NCBI GenBank assembly: GCA_002405445.1
Contig: DHLV01000208.1
Location: 1 to 6,247 of the forward strand
Direction: 5' to 3'
DNA from: Flammeovirgaceae bacterium UBA4659
GTDB taxonomy: Bacteria > Bacteroidota > Bacteroidia > Cytophagales > Cyclobacteriaceae
Length of the DNA: 6,247 nt
The position numbers and the translations under genes are program-made. Below are positions 1 to 6,247 of the stretch, in pieces. Each line of letters starts with the position of its first letter. The first letter of the stretch is position 1. Under the pieces are notes generated by a model. It searched no databases. It was given only the letters and a program-made list of their open reading frames with translations, and was not told where the DNA came from.

Positions 1-1383
1 TTCGTCCATCATGCGGCCAAACATTTTCGGGAACCAGTGGTACACACCGGCCATCATACCAAAAAATGATGCGCTGCCCATTACCAAGTGGAAGTGAGCA
101 ACCACAAAGTAGGTATCGTGTAATTGGATATCCACAGCAGAGTTACCCAAGAAAATACCGGTGATACCACCCGTTAAGAAAAACGACACCAAACCAATCG
201 AGAACAACATAGCAGGTGTGAACCGGATGTTACCCTTCCACAACGTGGTAACATAATTGAATATCTTAACGGCCGAGGGCACGGCAATAATCAACGTTAA
301 CAACGTAAAGATCGATCCGAGGAACGGATTCATGCCGGTTACAAACATATGGTGCGCCCATACGACAAACGACAGAATGGCGATAAACAACATCGAGCCT
401 ACCATCGCCTTATACCCGAAGATCGGTTTACGCGAGTTGGTAGCAATAATTTCTGACGTAATACCGAGGGCGGGTAAAAGTACGATGTAAACTTCGGGGT
501 GACCGAGGAACCAGAATAAATGCTGGAACAGAATCGGACTTCCGCCTTGGTTTGGCAGCGCCTCGCCAGCAATGTAAATGTCAGACAAGTAGAAACTCGT
601 GCCAAAACTGCGATCGAAAATCAACAATAGAGCGGCAGCAAACAGTACCGGAAAAGACAATATTCCGATCACGGCAGTCAGAAAGAATGCCCATATGGTG
701 AGAGGTAGCTTGGTGAAAGACATTCCCACCGTTCTAAGGTTAATTACGGTGGTGATGTAGTTAATACTTCCCAACAGCGAACTGACGATGAATAACGCCA
801 TCGATACCAGCCAGAGTGTCATACCCAGCCCAGAGCCTGGAATTGCTTGCGGGAGTGCGCTCAATGGCGGGTAAATTACCCAACCACCCGCGGCCGGCCC
901 TGTCGAAATGAACAGCGACACGAACATCACGCAGCTCGACAGAAAAAAGAACCAATACGACAGCATGTTCATGAACCCTGAGGCCATGTCGCGGGCACCC
1001 ACCTGCAATGGAATCAGAAAATTGCTGAATGTGCCGCTTAAGCCGGCTGTCAGCACAAAGAAAACCATGATGGTGCCGTGCATCGTCACCAAGGCAAGGT
1101 AAAACTCAGGGTCAATTTTTCCTTCGGGGGTCAACCACCCACCCAAGACGGGCTTCAGCCAAGCAAGGTTTGCCTCGGGGAAACCCAACTGCAAACGAAA
1201 TAAAACCGAAAGGACACCACCGATCAACGCCCATATCATTCCTGTGATCAGGAACTGCTTAGCGATAATTTTGTGATCCTCACTGAATATGTAGTTGGTC
1301 CAAAAATTGCCATGGTGTTCGTGCTCATGACCATGATCATCGTGCGCGTGAACTGTTGAGGGTGATTCTACGTGTACTGCCAT
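1..1383 (-). CDS. coxA: Cytochrome c oxidase subunit I, A1-type (3'-truncated by window edge)
   Basis: This is the catalytic subunit of an aa3-type heme-copper oxidase, which reduces O2 to water in the inner membrane and pumps protons. The ATG is at 1383, and 461 codons are readable before the left edge; the family usually runs to roughly 550-620 residues, so the last helices are missing. Ligands seen: His102 and His432 (heme a), His430 (heme a3), and His295, His344 and His345 (CuB). The GHPEVY motif at 294-299 gives Tyr299, cross-linked to the CuB His295 in this family, and Glu297, the A1-type D-channel glutamate. The D-channel entrance (Asn121, Asp132, Asn139) and the K-channel Lys373 are also present, so the pump apparatus looks complete. 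About ten membrane helices are visible. The N-terminus (residues 12-24) is His-rich. The gene begins 19 bp after coxB with an A-rich leader and is probably cotranscribed. Identification is very secure. Confidence 0.97.
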   Translation of the reverse strand, partial: MAVHVESPSTVHAHDDHGHEHEHHGNFWTNYIFSEDHKIIAKQFLITGMIWALIGGVLSVLFRLQLGFPEANLAWLKPVLGGWLTPEGKIDPEFYLALVTMHGTIMVFFVLTAGLSGTFSNFLIPLQVGARDMASGFMNMLSYWFFFLSSCVMFVSLFISTGPAAGGWVIYPPLSALPQAIPGSGLGMTLWLVSMALFIVSSLLGSINYITTVINLRTVGMSFTKLPLTIWAFFLTAVIGILSFPVLFAAALLLIFDRSFGTSFYLSDIYIAGEALPNQGGSPILFQHLFWFLGHPEVYIVLLPALGITSEIIATNSRKPIFGYKAMVGSMLFIAILSFVVWAHHMFVTGMNPFLGSIFTLLTLIIAVPSAVKIFNYVTTLWKGNIRFTPAMLFSIGLVSFFLTGGITGIFLGNSAVDIQLHDTYFVVAHFHLVMGSASFFGMMAGVYHWFPKMFGRMMDE

Positions 1384-1402
1384 ATATTTTGCTTTCTGTA
1401 GA

Positions 1403-2473
1403 TTAGTTTGATGCTGTTTGAACTGTGCTCACGTTGTCCAACGGGATGCCTGCTTTGATCATCGCAGCTTCCTTCAACTCTGCCGGAACGTACTTGAGAT
1501 ACTCAGGATTTTGTTTCAGCCATGAGTCTTGGGACGTCAACCACTTTTGATAATCTTCTTCGGTATCTACTACCACCGGAAATTTCATTGAGAAATGGCC
1601 ACGCCCGCAAACCTCGGTGCACGCCATTTCATAATTGAAGTTCGGGTTGTTGAGTTTCTCGCGCATTTCTGCAGTGGTCAATGTTGCCGTAAACTTAAAT
1701 TGGGTCTGCATACCGGGAACTGCATCCATTTTTACGCGGAAGTGCGGCAAGAAAACTGAATGCAACACATCTTTGGCACGAATTTTCAGTAATACCTCAC
1801 GGCCCACCGGTATGTGCAGCGTCAGCGATTTAAAATCATCAAAGGAATTTTGGTCGGTTAAATCCAACCCAAATTCATTGGAAGCATCTATCAATTTGTA
1901 ATTGTGCTTTCCCAATTGCTTGTCCTTCGCTCCCGGGTAACGCGTCATCCACAGCCACTGCTGACCCATTACTTCGATGACCTCAGCATCTTTCGAGGCC
2001 GGCCCGGTAATGTCGTTCCAGGCTCGCAGGCCTTTGAAGATCAGTAGCGCCAAAACAATGGCGGGAATGACCGTCCACGCGATCTCCAATTTGTGATTAT
2101 CGGCATAAAATTCTGCCTTGCGGTTGGGGTCATATCGATAGGTAAACGTAAACCAAAACATCACAATAAAAATCACAGTGAAAGCCGCTACCGTGATGAC
2201 CATGGTGATCCAAAACAAATTGTCGGTAACCAAGCCATGTTTAGATGCTACTTCAGGTTCGTAGTTACCGTAATGTTCCCAGGAATACCAAAAGAATCCA
2301 ATCAAACCGAATACCATAAACGCCATAAAGAGATAAGCGTTGATGTTATTCCAAGACATCGAAAACGATTCATCTTTTTTTCCGCGCACTAGTTCCACCA
2401 AGCTTCCTATGCGGAAGATCATGTATAGGATCGCGAATACTAAAACTACGCCAAGCCCAATAATCCAATTCAT
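1403..2473 (-). CDS. coxB: Cytochrome c oxidase subunit II with CuA site
   Basis: Subunit II accepts electrons from a cytochrome c at its binuclear CuA centre and passes them to heme a in subunit I. The 356-residue protein has an N-terminal hydrophobic helix (about 2-20), then helices near 47-64, 87-110 and 130-147, and a periplasmic cupredoxin domain. The CuA ligands are all present: His238, Cys285, Glu287 (backbone), Cys289, His293 and Met296. The aromatic patch GQQWLWM (170-176) and the KMDAVPG segment (248-254) are the expected electron-entry and subunit-interface motifs. The extra N-terminal helix is common in Bacteroidota homologues. There is no CXXCH, so this is an aa3 rather than a caa3 subunit II; about 60 residues follow the CuA motif without a recognisable domain. 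The ATG at 2473 lies 30 bp after the actF stop, the largest gap here, and no clear Shine-Dalgarno precedes it. Confidence 0.97.
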   Translation of the reverse strand: MNWIIGLGVVLVFAILYMIFRIGSLVELVRGKKDESFSMSWNNINAYLFMAFMVFGLIGFFWYSWEHYGNYEPEVASKHGLVTDNLFWITMVITVAAFTVIFIVMFWFTFTYRYDPNRKAEFYADNHKLEIAWTVIPAIVLALLIFKGLRAWNDITGPASKDAEVIEVMGQQWLWMTRYPGAKDKQLGKHNYKLIDASNEFGLDLTDQNSFDDFKSLTLHIPVGREVLLKIRAKDVLHSVFLPHFRVKMDAVPGMQTQFKFTATLTTAEMREKLNNPNFNYEMACTEVCGRGHFSMKFPVVVDTEEDYQKWLTSQDSWLKQNPEYLKYVPAELKEAAMIKAGIPLDNVSTVQTASN

Positions 2474-2503
2474 ATTTCGGTAGTTATGCTGTTACTTTCT
2501 AAA

Positions 2504-3856
2504 TTAAATATGATGATGCAAACTTTCTTCCATAAAGGGATGGTGCTTCGCTACCAACTGAAGTTTGGATAGCGAATTCAACACAACAAACAGAAATACT
2601 CCCATAAAAATCAAAGCCAATCCTATTTCTATAAAACCAACGCCACCGTTTCCTTTCATCGTGCCAGGGGTGACCATGTTATAAAAATCGAACCAGTGAC
2701 CCACTATTACTATCGGACACACCACCTTCAACATAGACATTTGACGTTTTGCATCTCTCGTCATTAATAACAAGAAAGGCAAGACAAAGTTTAGCACCAC
2801 GTTGGCATAAAATATCCATCCATAAGGAGAGGTGCGCATACGTTGAACAAAATAGATGGTTTCTTCAGGAAGATTTGAATAATAGATCAACATAAACTGG
2901 CAGAACCAGATGTAAGTCCAAAACACAGAAAAAGCAAAAACAAACTTACCCAAGTCATGGAGGTGGTTTTGTGTTACCACCTTCATATAGCCTGCGCTTT
3001 TAAGGTTAACAATAATCAGTGTGATGGTAGCCAAACCCGTTACCCACCAGCTGGCGAAAACATACCAACCAAACATGGTGCTAAACCAGTGCGGGTCAAT
3101 GCTCATGACCCAATCCCAGGCCGACACGGATGAACTCACCGCAAAAACGACCAGAAAATAAGCCGAGATTTTACGAGCAGTGAACCAGTGTTGTTGTGAG
3201 CCATCGATGTCTTCAGCCAACATCTCTGACTTGATCCACGTGAAAAACCAATACCACAACCCAAAAAACAATACCATGCGAATCACATAGAAAATAGGAA
3301 ACGTGCCTTTGTCCAAGGGCCAGTAGAAGTAAGCGCCTTTGCCCTTCAATATCGCATCACCGCCATCAGCATACAAACTGGCGTGGGTCCAATGAAACAC
3401 ATGGCCTTTCACCACAAACCAAATCACCAATGTAAGGATGCCCGCAAAGGGAATCCAATGCCCCATGGCCAACGGAACGCGCTTGATAGGTGCCGACCAG
3501 CCTGCCTGCGCTGCATATTGAATGGCGATGAAGAAAAGGCCAATGATACCGATGCCCGCAAAAAATATATTGTTATGCCAAAGCGATGAAAAGACGCGCT
3601 GTAACCAAACGGCAGGCTCATGGTGGCCACCCTCAGCACCATGGTGCCCGTTTTCGTGTGATGCTGCGTGTTGATCAGCGCTTGCCACCAGCGTTTTGCT
3701 GATCTCGGCAGCCGCATGATTTTCCGCGTGTTGGCTTTCCTGCCAAATTGAAATCACCACACCAACTGCAAACAGAAACAATCCACATGCAATCAAATAG
3801 AAAATCTTGCGTTGCGTGTCTGGTTTGAAAATGTATTTTTCGTCCGCTATCATCAT
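2504..3856 (-). CDS. actF: Alternative Complex III integral membrane subunit ActF (NrfD-related)
   Basis: ActF is one of two large polytopic subunits of ACIII and a distant paralogue of ActC in the NrfD/PsrC fold. It packs against ActC in the inner membrane, and a role in proton conduction has been proposed. I count about ten hydrophobic helices in 450 residues (near 18-37, 95-117, 129-150, 184-208, 228-248, 262-285, 302-326, 347-366, 373-395 and 407-428), which fits the family. Recognisable segments include SAWDWVMSIDPHWFSTMFGW (245-264) and the helix with TRDAKRQ (366-372). Residues 43-79, between helices 1 and 2, are low-complexity and hold eight histidines, and the C-terminus ends in three more. 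The start at 3856 is 7 bp after actE. A second ATG follows immediately (3853), so initiation could be at either Met. The family call rests on motif recognition, gene order and helix count. Confidence 0.93.
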   Translation of the reverse strand: MMIADEKYIFKPDTQRKIFYLIACGLFLFAVGVVISIWQESQHAENHAAAEISKTLVASADQHAASHENGHHGAEGGHHEPAVWLQRVFSSLWHNNIFFAGIGIIGLFFIAIQYAAQAGWSAPIKRVPLAMGHWIPFAGILTLVIWFVVKGHVFHWTHASLYADGGDAILKGKGAYFYWPLDKGTFPIFYVIRMVLFFGLWYWFFTWIKSEMLAEDIDGSQQHWFTARKISAYFLVVFAVSSSVSAWDWVMSIDPHWFSTMFGWYVFASWWVTGLATITLIIVNLKSAGYMKVVTQNHLHDLGKFVFAFSVFWTYIWFCQFMLIYYSNLPEETIYFVQRMRTSPYGWIFYANVVLNFVLPFLLLMTRDAKRQMSMLKVVCPIVIVGHWFDFYNMVTPGTMKGNGGVGFIEIGLALIFMGVFLFVVLNSLSKLQLVAKHHPFMEESLHHHI

Positions 3857-3863
3857 CTGGATA

Positions 3864-4520
3864 TTAATTCTTTTGAAGTGTTTTTACATATCGGGCTATC
3901 TTCCACCGGTCTTCTTCACTCACTTGAGAGCCATGCGCACCCATCAAACCTTTTCCATAAGTGATGACATGGAAGATGTGTCCTTCGGTGATGTTTTTGT
4001 AGGCATCGCCCTTCAGATTGGCAACGCCAGGGTAGGCGCTGTGTTCAATACCATCAATCTTTACACCTTGCGCCACTTTTCCATCACCGGCTGCTTTGGC
4101 ACCATGGCAGTGCTGGCAATACATTTCGTATGCTGCCTTTCCCTGCGACAGGATGGCGGGAGTGCTGTCATTCAGGTAAGGGCTTGTCAATCGATTGGCC
4201 ATTCTCAACCCGGTGGTGTCGTTGGCACCGCGGTAGGGCAACCATCCATGTGCGTTGCGTTTTACCACATTTGCGGGTGGCGTGCGCAAGTTCATTTTGT
4301 AAGGATTGTATTGATTGGTGTTGTAGAATTCACCGCGGCCGTTATCAAGGGCGTTGGTAAGAGTACCTTCGTCTAAATCAGTGATCTGAGAAAGCGGCTC
4401 ATAAGCCACTGAGTGATACATGTTTGGTGCGTACTCTAAACCCTGATAGTCGCCACCCGCCTTGCAAGAAGCCAAAATGACAATCAATGCTGCAAACAAT
4501 ACTAAACTAAGTCCTCGCAT
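3864..4520 (-). CDS. actE: Alternative Complex III mono-heme cytochrome c lipoprotein ActE
   Basis: ActE is a periplasm-facing, membrane-anchored c-type cytochrome of ACIII that carries electrons towards the oxidase. The 218-residue precursor has a short hydrophobic signal (about 3-17) ending in a lipobox LASC, which makes Cys19 the lipidated residue. A conserved N-terminal stretch of the family (GLEYAPNMYHSVAYEP, 27-42) follows. The heme domain starts around 122: the single CXXCH is Cys135-Gln-His-Cys138-His139, and the likely distal ligand is Met193 in the GLMGAHG segment. The C-terminal helix (about 201-216) is typical of class I cytochromes c. It lies 10 bp after actD and 7 bp before actF, clearly in the same operon. 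Direct reading of the lipobox and heme motif makes the biochemical type certain; assignment as ActE comes from context and the N-terminal family motif. Confidence 0.95.
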   Translation of the reverse strand: MRGLSLVLFAALIVILASCKAGGDYQGLEYAPNMYHSVAYEPLSQITDLDEGTLTNALDNGRGEFYNTNQYNPYKMNLRTPPANVVKRNAHGWLPYRGANDTTGLRMANRLTSPYLNDSTPAILSQGKAAYEMYCQHCHGAKAAGDGKVAQGVKIDGIEHSAYPGVANLKGDAYKNITEGHIFHVITYGKGLMGAHGSQVSEEDRWKIARYVKTLQKN

Positions 4521-4530
4521 ATTAATGCTG

Positions 4531-5055
4531 TTAAAAATTCTTTTCGTTTACTTCCGATGCACCATTTAACTTAAGAATGGCGGCCAATTCGTCTTTGCTC
4601 AATTTGTTGTTGGCCAGGTCAATTGCCACTACATGCTTATCGTCTGTGCTGCGCAGGTCGAACTGACGCGGGTATTTGTATGGCTTCATGTCGCTCACAA
4701 TAAAGAAAGTTCCCACCATGCCAAAAGCAGCCAACAGCACTGTTAATTCAAAAGTAACCGGCACAAAGGGTGGTAGCGAAGCGTGATTTTTACCACCGAT
4801 GATCATGGGCCAATCATAACCCAACATCCAAAACTGCATGAGCAACGCAAGTGAAGTTCCGGTCATACCGAACAAAAACGCTGCAATCGGCAGGCGCGAG
4901 CGCTTGTAGCCGAGTGCTTCATCTAGCCCGTGAACAGGGAAGGGAGAATATACCTCGTGTATTTTCACGCCTTTGCCGCGTGAGTTTTCCACAGCTTTCA
5001 GCAGCACATCCTCATCTTCAAAAATACCTACGATAAAATGTTTGTTACTATCCAT
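4531..5055 (-). CDS. actD: Alternative Complex III subunit ActD (DUF3341 family)
   Basis: ActD is a small membrane subunit of ACIII with no cofactor; it is thought to have a structural role beside ActC. The 174-residue protein has a soluble N-terminal part (1-53) resembling the DUF3341 family, with the typical opening HFIVGIFEDEDVLLKA at 6-21 and a YSPFPVHGLDEALG segment at 36-49. Two hydrophobic helices (about 55-79 and 99-120) follow as a hairpin, then a hydrophilic C-terminal tail (about 121-174). Length and layout match the family. The ATG at 5055 lies only 4 bp after the actC stop codon, with no Shine-Dalgarno visible in the actC end, so translation may be coupled to that of actC. Nothing looks broken. 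Function is inferred from the family and its fixed place between actC and actE. Confidence 0.94.
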   Translation of the reverse strand: MDSNKHFIVGIFEDEDVLLKAVENSRGKGVKIHEVYSPFPVHGLDEALGYKRSRLPIAAFLFGMTGTSLALLMQFWMLGYDWPMIIGGKNHASLPPFVPVTFELTVLLAAFGMVGTFFIVSDMKPYKYPRQFDLRSTDDKHVVAIDLANNKLSKDELAAILKLNGASEVNEKNF

Positions 5056-5059
5056 ACGA

Positions 5060-6247
5060 TCAATGCTTGCGTTCAGATGACGATTTCAAAATACTTTTCA
5101 CCTCGGCCATATTCACAACGGGGAAGAACTTTGCAAACAAAAAGAATGCAGTAAAGAACAATCCAAACGTGAAAACATATTCACCCACATCATACATGGT
5201 GGGATGGAACATAGACCAGCTCGAAGGTACATAATCGCGGTGCAGCGAAGTAACGATGATCACAAAGCGCTCGAACCACATTCCGATGTTGACGATGATA
5301 GACAACACAAAGGTAGCCACCAGGTTGGTTCGGATTTTTTTAAACCAGAAGAGCTGCGGTGAAATGACGTTGCAAGTCATCATTGACCAGTACGCCCACC
5401 AGTAAGGTCCTGTGGCGCGGTTGATGAAAGCATATTGTTCTGCCGGCACTTGACCATACCAGGCGATAAAGAATTCTGTGATATAAGCGATACCCACAAT
5501 GGAACCTGTAATAATGATGATGATGTTCATCAACTCCACGTGGTAAATGGTAATGTAGTCTTCCAGCTTAAACACTTTGCGCGTTACCAACAGGAGAGTC
5601 AATACCATGGCAAAGCCTGAGAAGATAGCGCCTGCAACAAAATAGGGCGGAAAAATAGTGGTGTGCCAGCCCGGAATCACCGAGGTGGCGAAGTCCATTG
5701 ATACAATGGTGTGAACAGACAATACAAGAGGTGTCGACAAACCTGCCAGGATCAACGCCACCGATTCGTAACGGCTCCACGTTCTGGCAGCGCCATCCCA
5801 GCCAAAGCTCAACGCATTGTAAATCTGAGCACGCAATTTATTTCCTTGGCGCAAGGCACGGTCACGGATTACCGCAAAGTCGGGGATCAAACCCATGTAC
5901 CAGAATACCAGCGATACAGAGAAGTAAGTTGAAATCGCAAACACGTCCCACAACAGTGGCGAGTTAAAGTTCGCCCACAAACTACCCCATGTGTTGGGTA
6001 GCGGAAACACCCAATAGAAGCCCAACCACAAACGACCCATGTGCGCAAACGGAAACGTGGCAGCACAAATCACCGCAAAGATCGTCATCGCTTCAGCTGC
6101 ACGGTTGATGGACATTCTCCACTTTTGGCGGAACAATAACAAGATGGCTGAAATCAAAGTACCTGCGTGACCGATACCGACCCACCACACGAAGTTGGTG
6201 ATGTCCCACGCCCAACCTACGGTTTTGTTCAATCCCCACACGCCCAC
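5060..6247 (-). CDS. actC: Alternative Complex III quinol-side membrane subunit ActC (NrfD/PsrC family), 5'-truncated
   Basis: ActC is the membrane subunit that, with the iron-sulfur protein ActB, forms the (mena)quinol-oxidising site of ACIII. The readable 395 codons run off the right edge. The first codon there is GTG, but homologues already have about 70-80 residues and one helix before this point, so it is an internal valine and not a start. Strong family segments are [12 protein letters not shown] (11-22 of the visible part), [11 protein letters not shown] (24-34), INRAAEAMT (47-55), FAHMGR (67-72), [14 protein letters not shown] (96-109), ARTWSRYE (154-161) and the [13 protein letters not shown] helix (199-211). 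The His in FAHMGR and the Asp in LLWDV are candidates for the conserved quinol-site residues of the NrfD fold. About nine helices are visible of the expected ten. The stop TGA (5060-5062) is 4 bp from the actD start. Confidence 0.95.
   Translation of the reverse strand: MGVWGLNKTVGWAWDITNFVWWVGIGHAGTLISAILLLFRQKWRMSINRAAEAMTIFAVICAATFPFAHMGRLWLGFYWVFPLPNTWGSLWANFNSPLLWDVFAISTYFSVSLVFWYMGLIPDFAVIRDRALRQGNKLRAQIYNALSFGWDGAARTWSRYESVALILAGLSTPLVLSVHTIVSMDFATSVIPGWHTTIFPPYFVAGAIFSGFAMVLTLLLVTRKVFKLEDYITIYHVELMNIIIIITGSIVGIAYITEFFIAWYGQVPAEQYAFINRATGPYWWAYWSMMTCNVISPQLFWFKKIRTNLVATFVLSIIVNIGMWFERFVIIVTSLHRDYVPSSWSMFHPTMYDVGEYVFTFGLFFTAFFLFAKFFPVVNMAEVKSILKSSSERKH

Noticed and set aside
892..899. 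A GC-rich palindrome GGCCGGCC
   Set aside because: It falls in the codons for a Gly-Pro-Ala-Ala-Gly loop of CoxA; a short palindrome inside conserved coding sequence needs no other explanation.
1318..1345. Repeated CATGA/CATGG-like words near the coxA start that could suggest an operator or direct repeats
   Set aside because: They are produced by runs of His, Asp and Gly codons in the CoxA N-terminal tail, and the repeat is not regular.
2093..2392. A 99-codon plus-strand open frame antisense to coxB
   Set aside because: It is a shadow of the conserved CoxB helix region; it resembles no family and would need a promoter inside coxB that I cannot see.
3807..4376. A 189-codon open frame on the plus strand, antisense to the end of actF and most of actE
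   Set aside because: It lies wholly opposite two well-supported genes, has no recognisable domain, and its composition is what the reverse complement of these genes would give.
2484..4533. A shared TAACAGCAT string in the leaders of coxB (2486-2494) and actE (4525-4533)
   Set aside because: Its distance to the start codon differs (12 versus 4 nt), in actE its TAA is the actD stop codon, and the other leaders lack it, so chance is the simplest explanation.
6245..6247. GTG at the right edge as a possible actC start
   Set aside because: The sequence that follows aligns with the interior of ActC, after the first helix of the family, so the true start must lie beyond the window.

Overview
The window is a segment of a respiratory operon, read entirely on the minus strand. 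It encodes the later subunits of an Alternative Complex III (ACIII, a quinol:cytochrome c/oxidase oxidoreductase) followed directly by the two core subunits of an aa3-type cytochrome c oxidase. In transcription order, from high to low coordinates, the genes are actC (5' end beyond the right edge), actD, actE, actF, coxB and coxA (3' end beyond the left edge). Spacing between genes is 4, 10, 7, 30 and 19 bp, so there is no gap over 300 bp and almost no non-coding DNA. I see no RNA gene, mobile element, CRISPR array, promoter or terminator.

The organism is most probably a member of the Bacteroidota, perhaps a Cytophagales relative. Three things point there: the actCDEF-coxBA order typical of that phylum, a single-heme lipoprotein ActE with a Bacteroidota-style lipobox, and very short A/T-rich leaders with no convincing Shine-Dalgarno sequence. 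The phylum call is an inference from family knowledge and gene order; the genus cannot be read from this sequence.

How the genes work together: ActC, with ActB (expected just upstream, outside the window), should form the menaquinol-oxidising side. ActD and ActF are membrane subunits that complete the complex. ActE is a membrane-anchored mono-heme cytochrome c that can pass electrons on. CoxB carries a complete CuA site but no fused cytochrome c domain. CoxA carries every heme and CuB ligand plus the D- and K-channel residues of an A1-type proton-pumping oxidase. Together they describe an electron path from quinol to O2, probably as an ACIII-aa3 supercomplex like those characterised in Flavobacterium johnsoniae and (as caa3) Rhodothermus marinus.

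I found no undescribed system. Every large plus-strand open frame lies antisense to a well-conserved gene. The more notable details are His-rich segments in CoxA and ActF, the absence of a cytochrome c fusion on CoxB, and start sites without Shine-Dalgarno sequences in a very compact operon.
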